A DNA stretch of 64,000 bases. Origin: an uncultured Mucilaginibacter sp. Its GTDB lineage: Bacteria; Bacteroidota; Bacteroidia; Sphingobacteriales; Sphingobacteriaceae. Within the stretch, counting starts at the first letter, position 1. Every line of letters starts with the position of its first letter. The position numbers and the translations under genes are program-made. The DNA lies in contig CAIPFE010000019.1 of assembly GCA_903864275.1 (NCBI GenBank), positions 62,001-126,000 on the forward strand, written 5' to 3'. Below, in pieces: positions 43,762 through 51,908 of the stretch. The notes below the pieces were generated by a model. The model ran no database searches. It was not told where the DNA came from and was given only the letters and a program-made list of their open reading frames with translations.

Positions 43762-44241
43762 TTATTCTTCTTCGGGGGGCCTGGGAGGAATATTTTTCAT
43801 ATTGAACCTCGGCTTATAAGCAGGCTTCGCTTCTGTATTTTCAGCGGGTTTTTCGGGCGGGGTATTTTCCGCAGCAGGCGTATTTGAAGTTTCTTCGGTT
43901 TTTTCATCAGCCTTAACTGCGGGTTTAGGCATATTGCCCGCCTTAAATTTTGGCACAAAACCTAATTTCGGCGGCGGTGTTTCTATAGTTGTTTCAGATA
44001 AACTTTCGGTTACTGTTTGTTCGGCTAAAGGATTTGAGATATGGGCTTTTTCAGTTTTAACCTCAATGGCCAGGGGGAATTGCCGCCTTAATTTGTTGAA
44101 CCAGTATTTTTTGGTATGATCAAAGCTTTTTTCGCCAACTTGTTCATAGTTGGTTCTAAATTCAGAGAATAGTCCGACCTCGCCTTGTTCCAAAGCCGAC
44201 AGGTCAATTCTTTTCTTCTTAAAAAATTCTTCGAATGTCAT
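43762..44241 (-). CDS. Hypothetical Pro/Glu-rich protein
   Basis: About 159 residues from ATG 44241 (MTFEEFFKKKRIDLSAL); a longer frame to 44292 would begin within a repeat. N-terminal 70 residues are charged and helical (FRTNYEQVGEKSFDHTKKYWFNKLRRQFP); the rest is low-complexity Pro/Glu/Thr/Lys, probably unstructured, ending PPRPPEEE. No family recognised. Lies tail-to-tail with the GH43-like gene. Confidence 0.55.
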   Translation of the reverse strand: MTFEEFFKKKRIDLSALEQGEVGLFSEFRTNYEQVGEKSFDHTKKYWFNKLRRQFPLAIEVKTEKAHISNPLAEQTVTESLSETTIETPPPKLGFVPKFKAGNMPKPAVKADEKTEETSNTPAAENTPPEKPAENTEAKPAYKPRFNMKNIPPRPPEEE

Positions 44242-44243
44242 AT

Positions 44244-44361
44244 AGATTTGAGCTATGAGATTTGAGATATGAGACTGGGCCTCGTTATCCAATCCAGAGC
44301 ATATAATTTAATGGAATTTCATTTTTTAATCTCACATCTCATATCTCACATCTCATATCTC
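44244..44361. repeat. Inverted repeat of GAGATATGAGA/TCTCATATCTC words
   Basis: Words GAGATTTGAGATATGAGA (44250-44275) face TCTCACATCTCATATCTCAC words (44330-44361). The right arm supplies the last codons and the stop of the DUF2442 gene. It may form a long hairpin between the two minus-strand genes. Confidence 0.65.
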
Positions 44362-44568
44362 TACATCAAGATCAAGCTGATTAAAATGAATACCCTTATC
44401 CGTTTGCACCCAATCCCCCCGCTCCTCATCTGTTGCGTTTTGCAATTTCGGGAACCATTCCAGCGGGAAAGCCTGTTGCTTGCCATCCGGTTTTTCGACA
44501 AAAAGCAGGCCGTTGCTAAAGGTTACTTTAACTTTTTTTTCCTGCTTCCGTGAGGTGAATAAAGGCAT
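44353..44568 (-). CDS. DUF2442-like small protein
   Basis: 71 residues with VKVTFSNGLLFVEKPDGKQ at the start, then FPLEWFPKLQNATDEERGDW and a C-terminal end in DLDVEI. The PLEWFPKLxxATxEER part is the signature of DUF2442, a small beta-rich domain found in toxin-antitoxin neighbourhoods, often of antitoxin type. No toxin partner is seen next to it. Its last residues VEI and stop lie in an interspersed repeat, so the C-terminus may have been changed by that repeat. Confidence 0.65.
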   Translation of the reverse strand: MPLFTSRKQEKKVKVTFSNGLLFVEKPDGKQQAFPLEWFPKLQNATDEERGDWVQTDKGIHFNQLDLDVEI

Positions 44569-44572
44569 ATTT

Positions 44573-44716
44573 TGATTTCGGATTTCGGAATTTTGATTTC
44601 GGATTTATATTAGATTTCGGATTTATAGATTTTTGATAGCTGTCTTTGAAGCCTCGCCGTTTCGATTCGTATTTTAATTCCAAACTAAAAAATCCGAAAT
44701 CGTAAATCCGAAATCC
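44573..44716. repeat. Inverted repeat of GATTTCGGATTT words
   Basis: Tandem words TTGATTTCGGATTTCGG at the left (44573-44626) face AATCCGAAATCGTAAATCCG at the right (44689-44716). It lies between DUF2442 and yebC and reaches within a few bases of the yebC stop codon, so it could be its terminator hairpin. Confidence 0.65.
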
Positions 44717-44718
44717 TC

Positions 44719-45444
44719 TCACTCCGCCATATTATGGTACACTGCCTGCACATCGTCATCTTCTTCCAAACGGTCAATCAGTTTCATTATATCGGTAACC
44801 TGGTCTTCAGTCACTTCATGAAATGATTGCGCAACACGCTCCAGCTTGGCCGATTCTACTTCGATGCCCGACTCTTCCAATGCCTTTTGCATCTTACCGA
44901 AATCTTCAAAAGCGGCATGGATCACGGCTACATCGTTACCGTTCTCATCTGCTTCAACAAACAGGTCTTCTAAACCTGCATCAATAAGTTCAAATTCAAG
45001 TTCTTCAAGGTCGCGGTCGCCGGGCTCAAAAGTAAAAACCGATTTACGGCTGAAAATAAAATCAAGCGACCCGGTTTTACCTAATGAGCCATTAAATTTT
45101 GTAAAATAACTGCGCACGTTTGCTACCGTGCGGTTAATATTGTCGGTAGCAGTCTCCACCAATATCGCGACGCCATGAGGCGCATAACCTTCATACACTA
45201 TTTCTTCATAGTCTTTTTCATCCCTGCTGATGGCCCTTTTAATAGCAGCATCAACACGGTCTTTGGGCATATTTACAGCTTTGGAGTTCTGCACGGCAGT
45301 CCTGAGTCGCGAGTTTGTATTAACATCGCCGCCGCCGGCCTTTACAGCCATTACAATTTCTTTACCCAAACGCGTAAACTGTATGGCCATTTTCGACCAA
45401 CGCTTCAATTTTCTTTCTTTGCGGAATTCAAATGCTCTTCCCAT
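44719..45444 (-). CDS. YebC/PmpR-family transcriptional/translational regulator
   Basis: About 241 residues from ATG 45444, giving the usual start MGRAFEFRKERKLKRWSKM; the frame could begin 21 bases earlier, inside a repeat, which is rejected. TRLGKEIVMAVKAGGGD, NSRLRTAVQNSKAVNMPKD and YEGYAPHGVAILVE are family signatures. YebC proteins bind DNA or, as later found, help ribosomes through proline stretches. Often near ruvC, here alone. Confidence 0.93.
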   Translation of the reverse strand: MGRAFEFRKERKLKRWSKMAIQFTRLGKEIVMAVKAGGGDVNTNSRLRTAVQNSKAVNMPKDRVDAAIKRAISRDEKDYEEIVYEGYAPHGVAILVETATDNINRTVANVRSYFTKFNGSLGKTGSLDFIFSRKSVFTFEPGDRDLEELEFELIDAGLEDLFVEADENGNDVAVIHAAFEDFGKMQKALEESGIEVESAKLERVAQSFHEVTEDQVTDIMKLIDRLEEDDDVQAVYHNMAE

Positions 45445-45448
45445 ATGT

Positions 45449-45555
45449 CTTAGTCCATAGTCCATGGTCGATAGTCCATGGCTTTTGTGTTAAATAGTGA
45501 TCTTTTATAGTTTATACTTTTCTCCATGGTCCATGGACAATGGTCTATCGACTAT
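45449..45555. repeat. Two CCATGG word-repeat blocks
   Basis: Block one (45449-45480) and block two (45523-45555) made of TAGTCCATGG and GGTCCATGGACAATGG words, in opposite orientation, with an AT-rich centre. Same family as 20803 and 32541-32700. It lies upstream of yebC and downstream of the threonine dehydrogenase gene. Confidence 0.65.
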
Positions 45556-45605
45556 TCTGCGAATATAATATTTGTTTTTAAACCTCTTAACCTTTCGCCT
45601 CAAAC

Positions 45606-46559
45606 CTAAACAATGTCCTTCAAGTTCACCAGCATATCCTGCACCATTTTTGGCAGGTCATATTCCGGTTCCCAGCCCCAGTCTTTTTGGGCATAGGTGT
45701 CATCAATTGATTTTGGCCAGCTGTCGGCAATGGCCTGGCGGGGGTCGCTGTCCACATAGGTTATTTCAAAACCGGGGATATGTTTTTTTATTTCATCAGC
45801 CAGTTGCGCAGGGGTGAAGCTGATCCCGGCAAGGTTGTAAGCCGAACGGATGGTTACTTCCCCAGCAGGCGCGTTCATCAATGTTATGGTTGCGCGTATC
45901 GCATCGTCCATATACATCATCGGTAATGCGGTGTCAGCAGATAAAAAACTTTCGTATTTACCTGTTTTCAACGCCTGGTGAAAAATATGCACCGCGTAAT
46001 CGGTAGTGCCGCCTCCGGGGTTTGCCCGCCAGCCGATCAGTCCGGGGTAGCGGAGGCTTCGTACATCCAGGCCGTATTTTGTGAAATAATATTCGCACCA
46101 GCGTTCACCTGCGAGTTTGCTGAAACCATAAACCGTATTGGGGTCCATCACACAGTATTGCGGCGTTTGCTGCTGCGGCGAGTGCGGCCCGAAAACGGCT
46201 ATAGAGCTTGGCCAGAAGACTTTTTCAACTTTAAACTCAACCGAAAAATCAAGGATATGCAGTAATCCGGTCATATTTAAATCCCAGGCAACTTTTGGTT
46301 TTTGTTCGCCTACGGCAGACAATATCGCGGCAAGCAAATAAACTTGTGTGGGGTTATACTTTTCGAATATGTGGTGCAGGTTATCCTTATCCAAAACATT
46401 AACGATCTCGTAAGGGCCGCTGTTTTTTCTCAAGGCATAAACCGGGCTTTTCAGATCGGAAGCGATCACCGCTTCTGCGCCATAAATCCCTCTAAGGGCG
46501 GCCACCAGTTCGGTGCCTATCTGCCCGTTAGCGCCTATCACTAGTATCTTTTCGCTCAT
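45606..46559 (-). CDS. L-threonine 3-dehydrogenase, SDR type
   Basis: 317 residues from ATG 46559 (MSEKILVIGANGQIG). Rossmann GANGQIGTEL (residues 8-17) for NAD, YGFSKLAGE with catalytic Tyr and Lys, VFWPSSIAVFGPHSP and TTDYAVHIFHQAL (Thr-binding loop) are typical for the short-chain threonine dehydrogenases rather than UDP-sugar epimerases. It makes 2-amino-3-ketobutyrate, then glycine and acetyl-CoA. A -7 box lies at 46578-46585. Divergent from asd. Confidence 0.88.
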   Translation of the reverse strand: MSEKILVIGANGQIGTELVAALRGIYGAEAVIASDLKSPVYALRKNSGPYEIVNVLDKDNLHHIFEKYNPTQVYLLAAILSAVGEQKPKVAWDLNMTGLLHILDFSVEFKVEKVFWPSSIAVFGPHSPQQQTPQYCVMDPNTVYGFSKLAGERWCEYYFTKYGLDVRSLRYPGLIGWRANPGGGTTDYAVHIFHQALKTGKYESFLSADTALPMMYMDDAIRATITLMNAPAGEVTIRSAYNLAGISFTPAQLADEIKKHIPGFEITYVDSDPRQAIADSWPKSIDDTYAQKDWGWEPEYDLPKMVQDMLVNLKDIV

Positions 46560-46577
46560 GCAATTCCAGGTAAAGTG

Positions 46578-46585
46578 CAAAGGTA
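46578..46585 (-). promoter_or_regulatory. -7 promoter box of the threonine dehydrogenase gene
   Basis: TACCTTTG on the minus strand, 18 bases before the ATG at 46559. The same octamer lies upstream of rpsA and pyrR in this window. Consensus TAnnTTTG. Confidence 0.6.
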
Positions 46586-46707
46586 GGAAATTGCTTGGAA
46601 AGGTTATAAGGGTTGTAAATGTTTGAAAAAAGCGACGCAGAATCTCGATGACCTTACAACATTACAATATTTTACAACTTCTTCAACCAAATTACAACCC
46701 TTTTAAC

Positions 46708-46715
46708 TAAATTTG
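46708..46715 (+). promoter_or_regulatory. -7 promoter box of asd
   Basis: TAAATTTG, a TAnnTTTG match 39 bases before the ATG of asd. Upstream sequence is AT-rich with ACAAC words. -33 not obvious. Confidence 0.5.
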
Positions 46716-46754
46716 TAGCTAACAAAATTTATTAATAAACAATTTAAAAACAAA

Positions 46755-47762
46755 ATGAAAGTCGCAGTAGTAGGTGCCACAGGTTTGGTAGGCACTAAAA
46801 TGTTGCAGGTTCTTGGAGAACGCAACTTCCCCGTTACAGAATTAATCCCCGTAGCTTCAGAAAAAAGTGTTGGCAAAGAGATCACTTTTAAGGGTAAGCA
46901 GTATAAGGTGGTTTCTGTTGAGGATGCGATAAAACAACGCCCCGATGTTGCCATATTTTCGGCGGGGGGCAGCACTTCATTGGCCCAGGCGCCACTTTTC
47001 GCGGCCGTCGGCACAACTGTCATTGATAATTCGTCGGCATGGCGCATGGACCCTACCAAAAAGTTGGTCGTACCGGAAGTAAACGCGCACGTGCTTACCG
47101 CCGATGACAAAATTATTGCCAACCCAAATTGTTCAACTATACAATTGGTAGTGACCCTGAAGCCATTACACGATAAATATAAAATAAAAAGGGTTGTAGT
47201 ATCCACCTACCAATCGGTTACCGGAACAGGTGTTAAAGCAGTAGAGCAACTTTTTAACGAACGTAAAGGTATTGATGGGCCTAAAGCCTATCCGTATACC
47301 ATTGACATGAATGCGATAGCGCAATGCGATGTGTTTACCGACAATGATTACACCAAGGAAGAAATGAAGCTGGTGAACGAGCCTAAGAAAATCATGGGTG
47401 ATGATAGTATTCGTATTACAGCCACCGCCGTGCGTGTGCCGGTAGTCGGCGGCCACTCCGAATCGGTAAATATTGAATTTGAAAACGACTTTAATATTCC
47501 GGACGTAAAAGAATTGTTAGCAAAATCGCCGGGTATTATTGTTGTTGACGATACTGCCAACTTAAAATACCCCATGCCGCTTGATGCGCATGATAAGGAT
47601 GAAGTATTTGTTGGCCGCATCCGCAGGGATGAAAGTCAGCCGAATACGCTGAACTGCTGGATAGTATCGGATAACCTGCGCAAAGGCGCTGCCACCAATG
47701 CGGTGCAGATAGCGGAGTATTTGTATGCCAACCATTTAGTCGGGCAGGCGGTTGAAGTTTGA
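46755..47762 (+). CDS. asd: Aspartate-semialdehyde dehydrogenase
   Basis: 335 residues. N-terminal NADP fold with VAVVGATGLVGTKM (residues 3-16); active-site NPNCSTIQ (Cys about 126); VSTYQSVTGTG and VPVVGGHSESVNIEF follow. It makes aspartate semialdehyde from aspartyl phosphate on the route to Lys, Met, Thr and diaminopimelate. Normal length. Followed by a good hairpin terminator, so it is a one-gene transcript. Upstream it shares a divergent promoter region with the threonine dehydrogenase. Confidence 0.95.
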   Translation: MKVAVVGATGLVGTKMLQVLGERNFPVTELIPVASEKSVGKEITFKGKQYKVVSVEDAIKQRPDVAIFSAGGSTSLAQAPLFAAVGTTVIDNSSAWRMDPTKKLVVPEVNAHVLTADDKIIANPNCSTIQLVVTLKPLHDKYKIKRVVVSTYQSVTGTGVKAVEQLFNERKGIDGPKAYPYTIDMNAIAQCDVFTDNDYTKEEMKLVNEPKKIMGDDSIRITATAVRVPVVGGHSESVNIEFENDFNIPDVKELLAKSPGIIVVDDTANLKYPMPLDAHDKDEVFVGRIRRDESQPNTLNCWIVSDNLRKGAATNAVQIAEYLYANHLVGQAVEV

Positions 47763-47806
47763 TTGAGGAGATTAGAGATTAGCGTCTTGTACTGATAGTA
47801 AAAATG

Positions 47807-47841
47807 ACAGGGATGATCGGGAGGTTGTCCCTGTTTTTTTG
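47807..47841 (+). terminator. Rho-independent terminator of asd
   Basis: Stem ACAGGGA/TCCCTGT (47807-47813 and 47828-47834) followed at once by a run of T. Confidence 0.82.
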
Positions 47842-47932
47842 TTAAATTATTTGATGATGAAATTTGCCGGGAAGTATTTTGGAGGTGTGAAAAGCTGAAC
47901 TTCCATTATAACATTTTTTTATACTGTTTTCC

Positions 47933-47940
47933 TATCTTTG
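47933..47940 (+). promoter_or_regulatory. -7 promoter box of the LysR gene
   Basis: TATCTTTG matches TAnnTTTG, 17 bases before the ATG. Preceded by a T-run and AT-rich DNA. Confidence 0.55.
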
Positions 47941-47957
47941 AAAACATTATAAAATCT

Positions 47958-48854
47958 ATGATTTCCTTCTCCCACCGTGTTTTTATCGAAGTTGCTGCCA
48001 ACCTTAGTTTTTCAAAGGCGGCGCAGATACTTTTTGTAACACAGCCGGCCATTAGTAAACATATTAAGGCGCTGGAAGATCAGTATAAAGTCCCTCTATT
48101 TGAACGAAAGGGGAACAGCATCCTGTTAACCGAAGCCGGTAAAAAATTAAATGAATACCTGCTGCAGGCAACAGAGATCGAGCGAAAGGCCGAATACGAT
48201 TTGTCGGTCTTAAGCAGCCTTTCGCATGCGGCAGGGCATTTGCGTTTGGGAGCCAGTACCACCATAGCCCTATACATACTACCGTCTATACTGTCCGGTT
48301 TTCAGCGGGAATATGCCAATGTAGATGTGCAACTGGTAAACCGCAATTCCGAATATATTTTAAATGCATTGCTCAATCACGAAGTTGATATAGGTATTAT
48401 CGAAGTAGAAAATAAACTCACAACAGTATCCTACCGCCCGTTTATGAGTGACGATGTGATCCCGGTATGTTCGGCAAAAAGCCCACTGGCGGGCAAATGG
48501 TTAACGTTAAAACAGTTTGTTAAAACGCCGCTTGCCTTGCGCGAAAGGGGGTCAGGGACATTAAATGCATTGTTAAAGTCCTTATCTGCTTTACACATCA
48601 AATCTGCGGACCTTTCCGTAAAAATAAGACTGGGAGGTACCGAGGCGCTAAAGAACTTTTTACTTGCTGATCAATGCCTTGGCTTTATGCCGCGCCCATC
48701 CATTATCCGCCAGCTGTCAGAAGGAGATTTGGTTGAAGTGCCCATTGATGGCTTGAAAATTACCCGTGATTTCTTTTTTATCCGCCGGAAAGGGACCGAG
48801 GATTTTGGGTTGACGAGTAATTTTATCAGTTATGCGCTGAAGCATATTGGTTGA
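47958..48854 (+). CDS. LysR-family transcriptional regulator
   Basis: 298 residues, typical length. N-terminal winged HTH (residues about 3-62: FIEVAANLSFSKAAQILFV, TQPAISKHIKALED, LFERKGNSILLTEAGK) and a C-terminal periplasmic-binding-like effector domain (about 90-290). In the neighbourhood no obvious divergent target is seen: asd lies upstream in the same direction, and a serine hydrolase is downstream in the opposite direction. Target unknown. Confidence 0.93.
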   Translation: MISFSHRVFIEVAANLSFSKAAQILFVTQPAISKHIKALEDQYKVPLFERKGNSILLTEAGKKLNEYLLQATEIERKAEYDLSVLSSLSHAAGHLRLGASTTIALYILPSILSGFQREYANVDVQLVNRNSEYILNALLNHEVDIGIIEVENKLTTVSYRPFMSDDVIPVCSAKSPLAGKWLTLKQFVKTPLALRERGSGTLNALLKSLSALHIKSADLSVKIRLGGTEALKNFLLADQCLGFMPRPSIIRQLSEGDLVEVPIDGLKITRDFFFIRRKGTEDFGLTSNFISYALKHIG

Positions 48855-48920
48855 TTAAGTGAATAGTTGATTGGTTGAAAAATCCACTCACTTAATCAAC
48901 CCAATCCAACTTAATCAACT
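48849..48920. repeat. Inverted repeat of TTGATTAAGTG/CACTTAATCAA words
   Basis: Left arm GGTTGATTAAGTGAATAG overlaps the LysR stop; right arm CACTTAATCAACCCAATCC plus one more word ends inside the serine hydrolase 3' end. It can form a hairpin serving as a two-way terminator between convergent genes. It supplies the last codons of both genes. Confidence 0.7.
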
Positions 48921-50329
48921 AACTCCTTCAAAATCCCCGTCCCAAGCGCATCAGTACTTTCAACGGCGTTTGACAGTACAACAACCGCAATATTTTTCTC
49001 CGCATTAAAAGCCAAAAAACTGCTGCTGCCATTGGTGCCGCCGTTGTGAAAGTAATATTCAACGCCATTAACGGTAATGATATGCCAGGCCAGGCTGATC
49101 TTTACATCTTTGGTAAAAGTTACCTTATGCGTTAATTCGATTGCTTTTGAAAGTTCATCTGTGCCTGGGTGCAGTTGTGCCTGGGCATACAGCAGCATAT
49201 CATTAAGGGTCGACCGTAATGCGCCGCAAGGGGCCAACACATCAAAATCCCATGCTTCAGTTGGCTGCCCCCCTGCATTATAAACCTGTACAAAGCGTGG
49301 CGCAAGCAAAGGGTTAATGTTCTGGCTGGTGCTGAACATGTTCAGTGGTTTACAAATAATCTCACGTACCATCTGCTCAAAAGGCTCGCCGCTAACGTTT
49401 TCCAAGATACTTCCCAGCAGACCTACTGCTAAATTTGAGTAAGCATATTTTTCGCCCGGTTTACTGTTAAGCTTGCAGGTTTTAAGGTAGGTGTATAACA
49501 TTTGTTTGGTATAGTCCTTGTAGGGGTTAAGGGCATCGGTGGCATGGCTGACCAGGTTATCCGGTATCCGTGCCAGGCCCGAAGTATGGTTTACCAAATT
49601 AAGCAGGGTAATTGATTTAAGCTCAGGATTGGCGGCAACGGAATCGGGCAGGTATTTGATGATTGGATCCGTTAGCTTAACATCCCCTTTGTTAACATAC
49701 CAGGCAAGCAGGGTAGCCGTAAACGTTTTGGTGATAGAGCCGATCTCGAAAAAGTTATCGGCGTTGGGTAATTTGCCGTTGTGTTTTATCGTTTCGCCGT
49801 AGCTATAAGTACTCACCTTGCCATTTTGCAATACGCCTATGATTAGACCAACGGTAGTTGATTTTTGGATATAGGTGCGGGCGACCGTGTCGATTTTTTT
49901 ATCCATTTCAGACCGCATCGGATTTGATGTTTGCACCAAAGCCGTTTTGTCCCCAACAGGCTCAACATAGTTCTGGAAAAGAAACAGCTCCAACTTGTCG
50001 TGCTTATCGAGGCTTATCATCAATTTTAGCGTTATCGAATCAAGCTTTAGCTTGTAAGTGCCAACGCTGTTATTTACAAAGCTGAGCAGCGACGATTCCC
50101 TTATCTGGCCCAAAGGAAACAGTTGTTTATTGGCAACATCGCTAAAGGCGTCGATACTTAATTCCTTTTGAAAATCGTTACCGGCCATGTTATAGATGGC
50201 GTCGGCGTTTTTAAGGTTGAAATACTTTTTAACCTGCAAAAACATCGAATCAACCTTTTGCTGCTGCCGGCTTTGGGCGGACGCCGATGCTACGATAAAA
50301 AGTAAGAGAATGGTGAGTGCTGATCTCAT
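48911..50329 (-). CDS. Serine hydrolase, beta-lactamase class C family, with N-terminal DUF3887-like part
   Basis: 472 residues with signal peptide (residues 1-18, ending ASA). Residues about 25-135 resemble the small DUF3887-like domain, then the class-C fold: SITK (SxxK, near residue 197), YSN (YxN) in YAYSNLAVG and HNGGTNG near residue 440. Same catalytic family as the gene at 4.9-6.5 kb but a different set of extra domains. Substrate unknown. The last residues lie in a repeat. Confidence 0.85.
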   Translation of the reverse strand: MRSALTILLLFIVASASAQSRQQQKVDSMFLQVKKYFNLKNADAIYNMAGNDFQKELSIDAFSDVANKQLFPLGQIRESSLLSFVNNSVGTYKLKLDSITLKLMISLDKHDKLELFLFQNYVEPVGDKTALVQTSNPMRSEMDKKIDTVARTYIQKSTTVGLIIGVLQNGKVSTYSYGETIKHNGKLPNADNFFEIGSITKTFTATLLAWYVNKGDVKLTDPIIKYLPDSVAANPELKSITLLNLVNHTSGLARIPDNLVSHATDALNPYKDYTKQMLYTYLKTCKLNSKPGEKYAYSNLAVGLLGSILENVSGEPFEQMVREIICKPLNMFSTSQNINPLLAPRFVQVYNAGGQPTEAWDFDVLAPCGALRSTLNDMLLYAQAQLHPGTDELSKAIELTHKVTFTKDVKISLAWHIITVNGVEYYFHNGGTNGSSSFLAFNAEKNIAVVVLSNAVESTDALGTGILKELVD

Positions 50330-50405
50330 AGTTTTAAATATCGGGGATATAACGTCAGCATCGATGAATTAATGTAAAGGGTCGATGTAACTTTATTACA
50401 AGTTA

Positions 50406-51335
50406 CTACGCCGGTGTTTGTCCTGCCAATAAAAACAGCACTGCCATCCGTATCGCCACGCCATTTTCAACCTGGTCGAGTATGATGGATTGCTTGCTGT
50501 CGGCAACGTCGCTGGTAATTTCCACGCCGCGGTTAATGGGGCCGGGGTGCATCACGATGATATCTTTATCTAATGAATCCAATATTTGTTTGTTTAAACC
50601 GTACAGCATGGTGTACTCGCGGAGGGAAGGGAAATACTTTATATCCTGGCGTTCAAGCTGGATTCGCAGCATATTGGCCACATCGCACCAGTTAAGCGCC
50701 CTTACGAGGTTATGTTCAACCTTTACGCCTAACGAGCCAATATATTTCGGGATCAGCGTGGTGGGGCCGCAAACCATCACATCGGCGCCAAGCTGTTTAA
50801 GGCATAGTATGTTAGAAAGAGCAACCCGCGAATGTAAAATATCGCCTACTATGACCACCTTTTTACCCGCTACGTCGCCAAGCTTTTCGCGGATGGAAAA
50901 AGCATCCAGCAATGCCTGGGTGGGATGTTCGTGCGCGCCATCGCCGGCATTTACTATTTGGGCTTTTACATGTTTTGAAAGGAAGATCCCTGCACCTGCA
51001 TAAGGGTGACGCATCACCACCATGTCCACCTTCATGGCCAGGATATTGTTTACGGTATCTATCAGCGTTTCTCCCTTACTTACCGACGAAGAAGATGCCG
51101 CGAAATTAACCACATCGGCAGATAACCGTTTTTCTGCCAGCTCAAACGACAGGCGGGTACGGGTCGAATTCTCGAAAAATATATTGGCAATAGTTACGTC
51201 ACGCAGGCTGGGCACCTTTTTTATCGGCCGGTTTAATACCGTTTTAAAACCGTCGGCAGTCTCAAATATCAGTTGAATATCCGCCGGGTTGAGATCCTTG
51301 ATGCCTAATAAGTGCCTTGTTGATAATCCTGCCAT
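50406..51335 (-). CDS. pyrB: Aspartate carbamoyltransferase, catalytic subunit
   Basis: 309 residues. Carbamoyl-phosphate site FENSTRTRLSFE (about residues 54-65), HPTQALLDAF, DILHSRVALSN and C-terminal HPGPINRGVEI. It forms carbamoyl-aspartate, the first committed step of pyrimidine synthesis, in the cytoplasm. In the same orientation downstream of pyrR, with a small S23-type ORF and repeats between the two. Confidence 0.96.
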   Translation of the reverse strand: MAGLSTRHLLGIKDLNPADIQLIFETADGFKTVLNRPIKKVPSLRDVTIANIFFENSTRTRLSFELAEKRLSADVVNFAASSSSVSKGETLIDTVNNILAMKVDMVVMRHPYAGAGIFLSKHVKAQIVNAGDGAHEHPTQALLDAFSIREKLGDVAGKKVVIVGDILHSRVALSNILCLKQLGADVMVCGPTTLIPKYIGSLGVKVEHNLVRALNWCDVANMLRIQLERQDIKYFPSLREYTMLYGLNKQILDSLDKDIIVMHPGPINRGVEITSDVADSKQSIILDQVENGVAIRMAVLFLLAGQTPA

Positions 51336-51342
51336 GTGGTGT

Positions 51343-51459
51343 GTTAATATCGAATATCGAATGTCGAATATCGAATGTTGAAGTATAAGAAGTTTGAACT
51401 GTTAAAGGCAGTCACATACTTCATTATTCGACATCCAAAATTCATTATTCGATATTATT
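51343..51459. repeat. ATCGAAT word repeats to the left of the S23 ORF
   Basis: AATATCGAATATCGAATGTCG words (51347-51378) and, after about 35 bases, ATTCATTATTCGA words in the opposite sense (51419-51459). The right block matches a block at 51861-51898, so the S23 ORF is flanked on both sides by the same ATTCGATATTATT sequence. Confidence 0.65.
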
Positions 51460-51811
51460 TTGTGCTATTCTTTTTCGCCGTTTCTATACTTTTTACAAAA
51501 ATCGCTATCAATTGACTGCATTCATCTTTTGCCGATAACGTTTTCTCTAAGTTATGCATCGATCTTTTTTCGATGATCTTCAAAGAGATCAGTGATTCAC
51601 GTAACTCTTTTAAAATGATCTTCATTTTGTGTATAAAATCATTTCTTGATTCAGCAGCCTGAGCCTCGCCATAATTTAGCGCCGGTGAACAACCTGAGCG
51701 CACTAATTGACCTGCTACATAATTTCCCATTCTTGTATTTGGTAAAGCTTCAGTTATATCAGCAATTATAACCGCAAAATCAATTAATCTTTCTTCTAAG
51801 TCGTATTTCAT
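51455..51811 (-). CDS. Four-helix-bundle protein (S23/23S rRNA intervening-sequence family)
   Basis: 118 residues, all helical: LEERLIDFAVIIADIT, NYVAGQLVRSGCSPALNYGEAQAAES and FIHKMKIILKELRESLISLKII are the conserved core of the S23/IVS family; members occur within 23S rRNA genes and, in Bacteroidota, as free-standing ORFs. Some are linked to mobile DNA or retrons. Here it is inserted between pyrR and pyrB and flanked by repeats on both sides, and it is not related to pyrimidine synthesis. Function unknown. Confidence 0.85.
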   Translation of the reverse strand: MKYDLEERLIDFAVIIADITEALPNTRMGNYVAGQLVRSGCSPALNYGEAQAAESRNDFIHKMKIILKELRESLISLKIIEKRSMHNLEKTLSAKDECSQLIAIFVKSIETAKKNSTK

Positions 51812-51860
51812 GTCTTTAGTGATGTAATAAATATTTATGTTAATACTTAATTAATTACAC

Positions 51861-51898
51861 TTCGACATTCGGCATTCAACATTCATCATTCGATATTA
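51861..51898. repeat. ATTC-word repeat to the right of the S23 ORF
   Basis: CGACATTCGGCATTCAACATTC words, ending ATTCGATATTATT, which equals the end of the left-hand block (51447-51459). Supports an insertion unit around the S23 ORF. Confidence 0.6.
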
Positions 51899-51908
51899 TT
51901 CTCATTCC

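Noticed and set aside
43762..44292. Longer start of the Pro/Glu-rich protein at 44292
   Set aside because: The extra codons lie in the GAGATATGAGA repeat; the ATG at 44241 is simpler.
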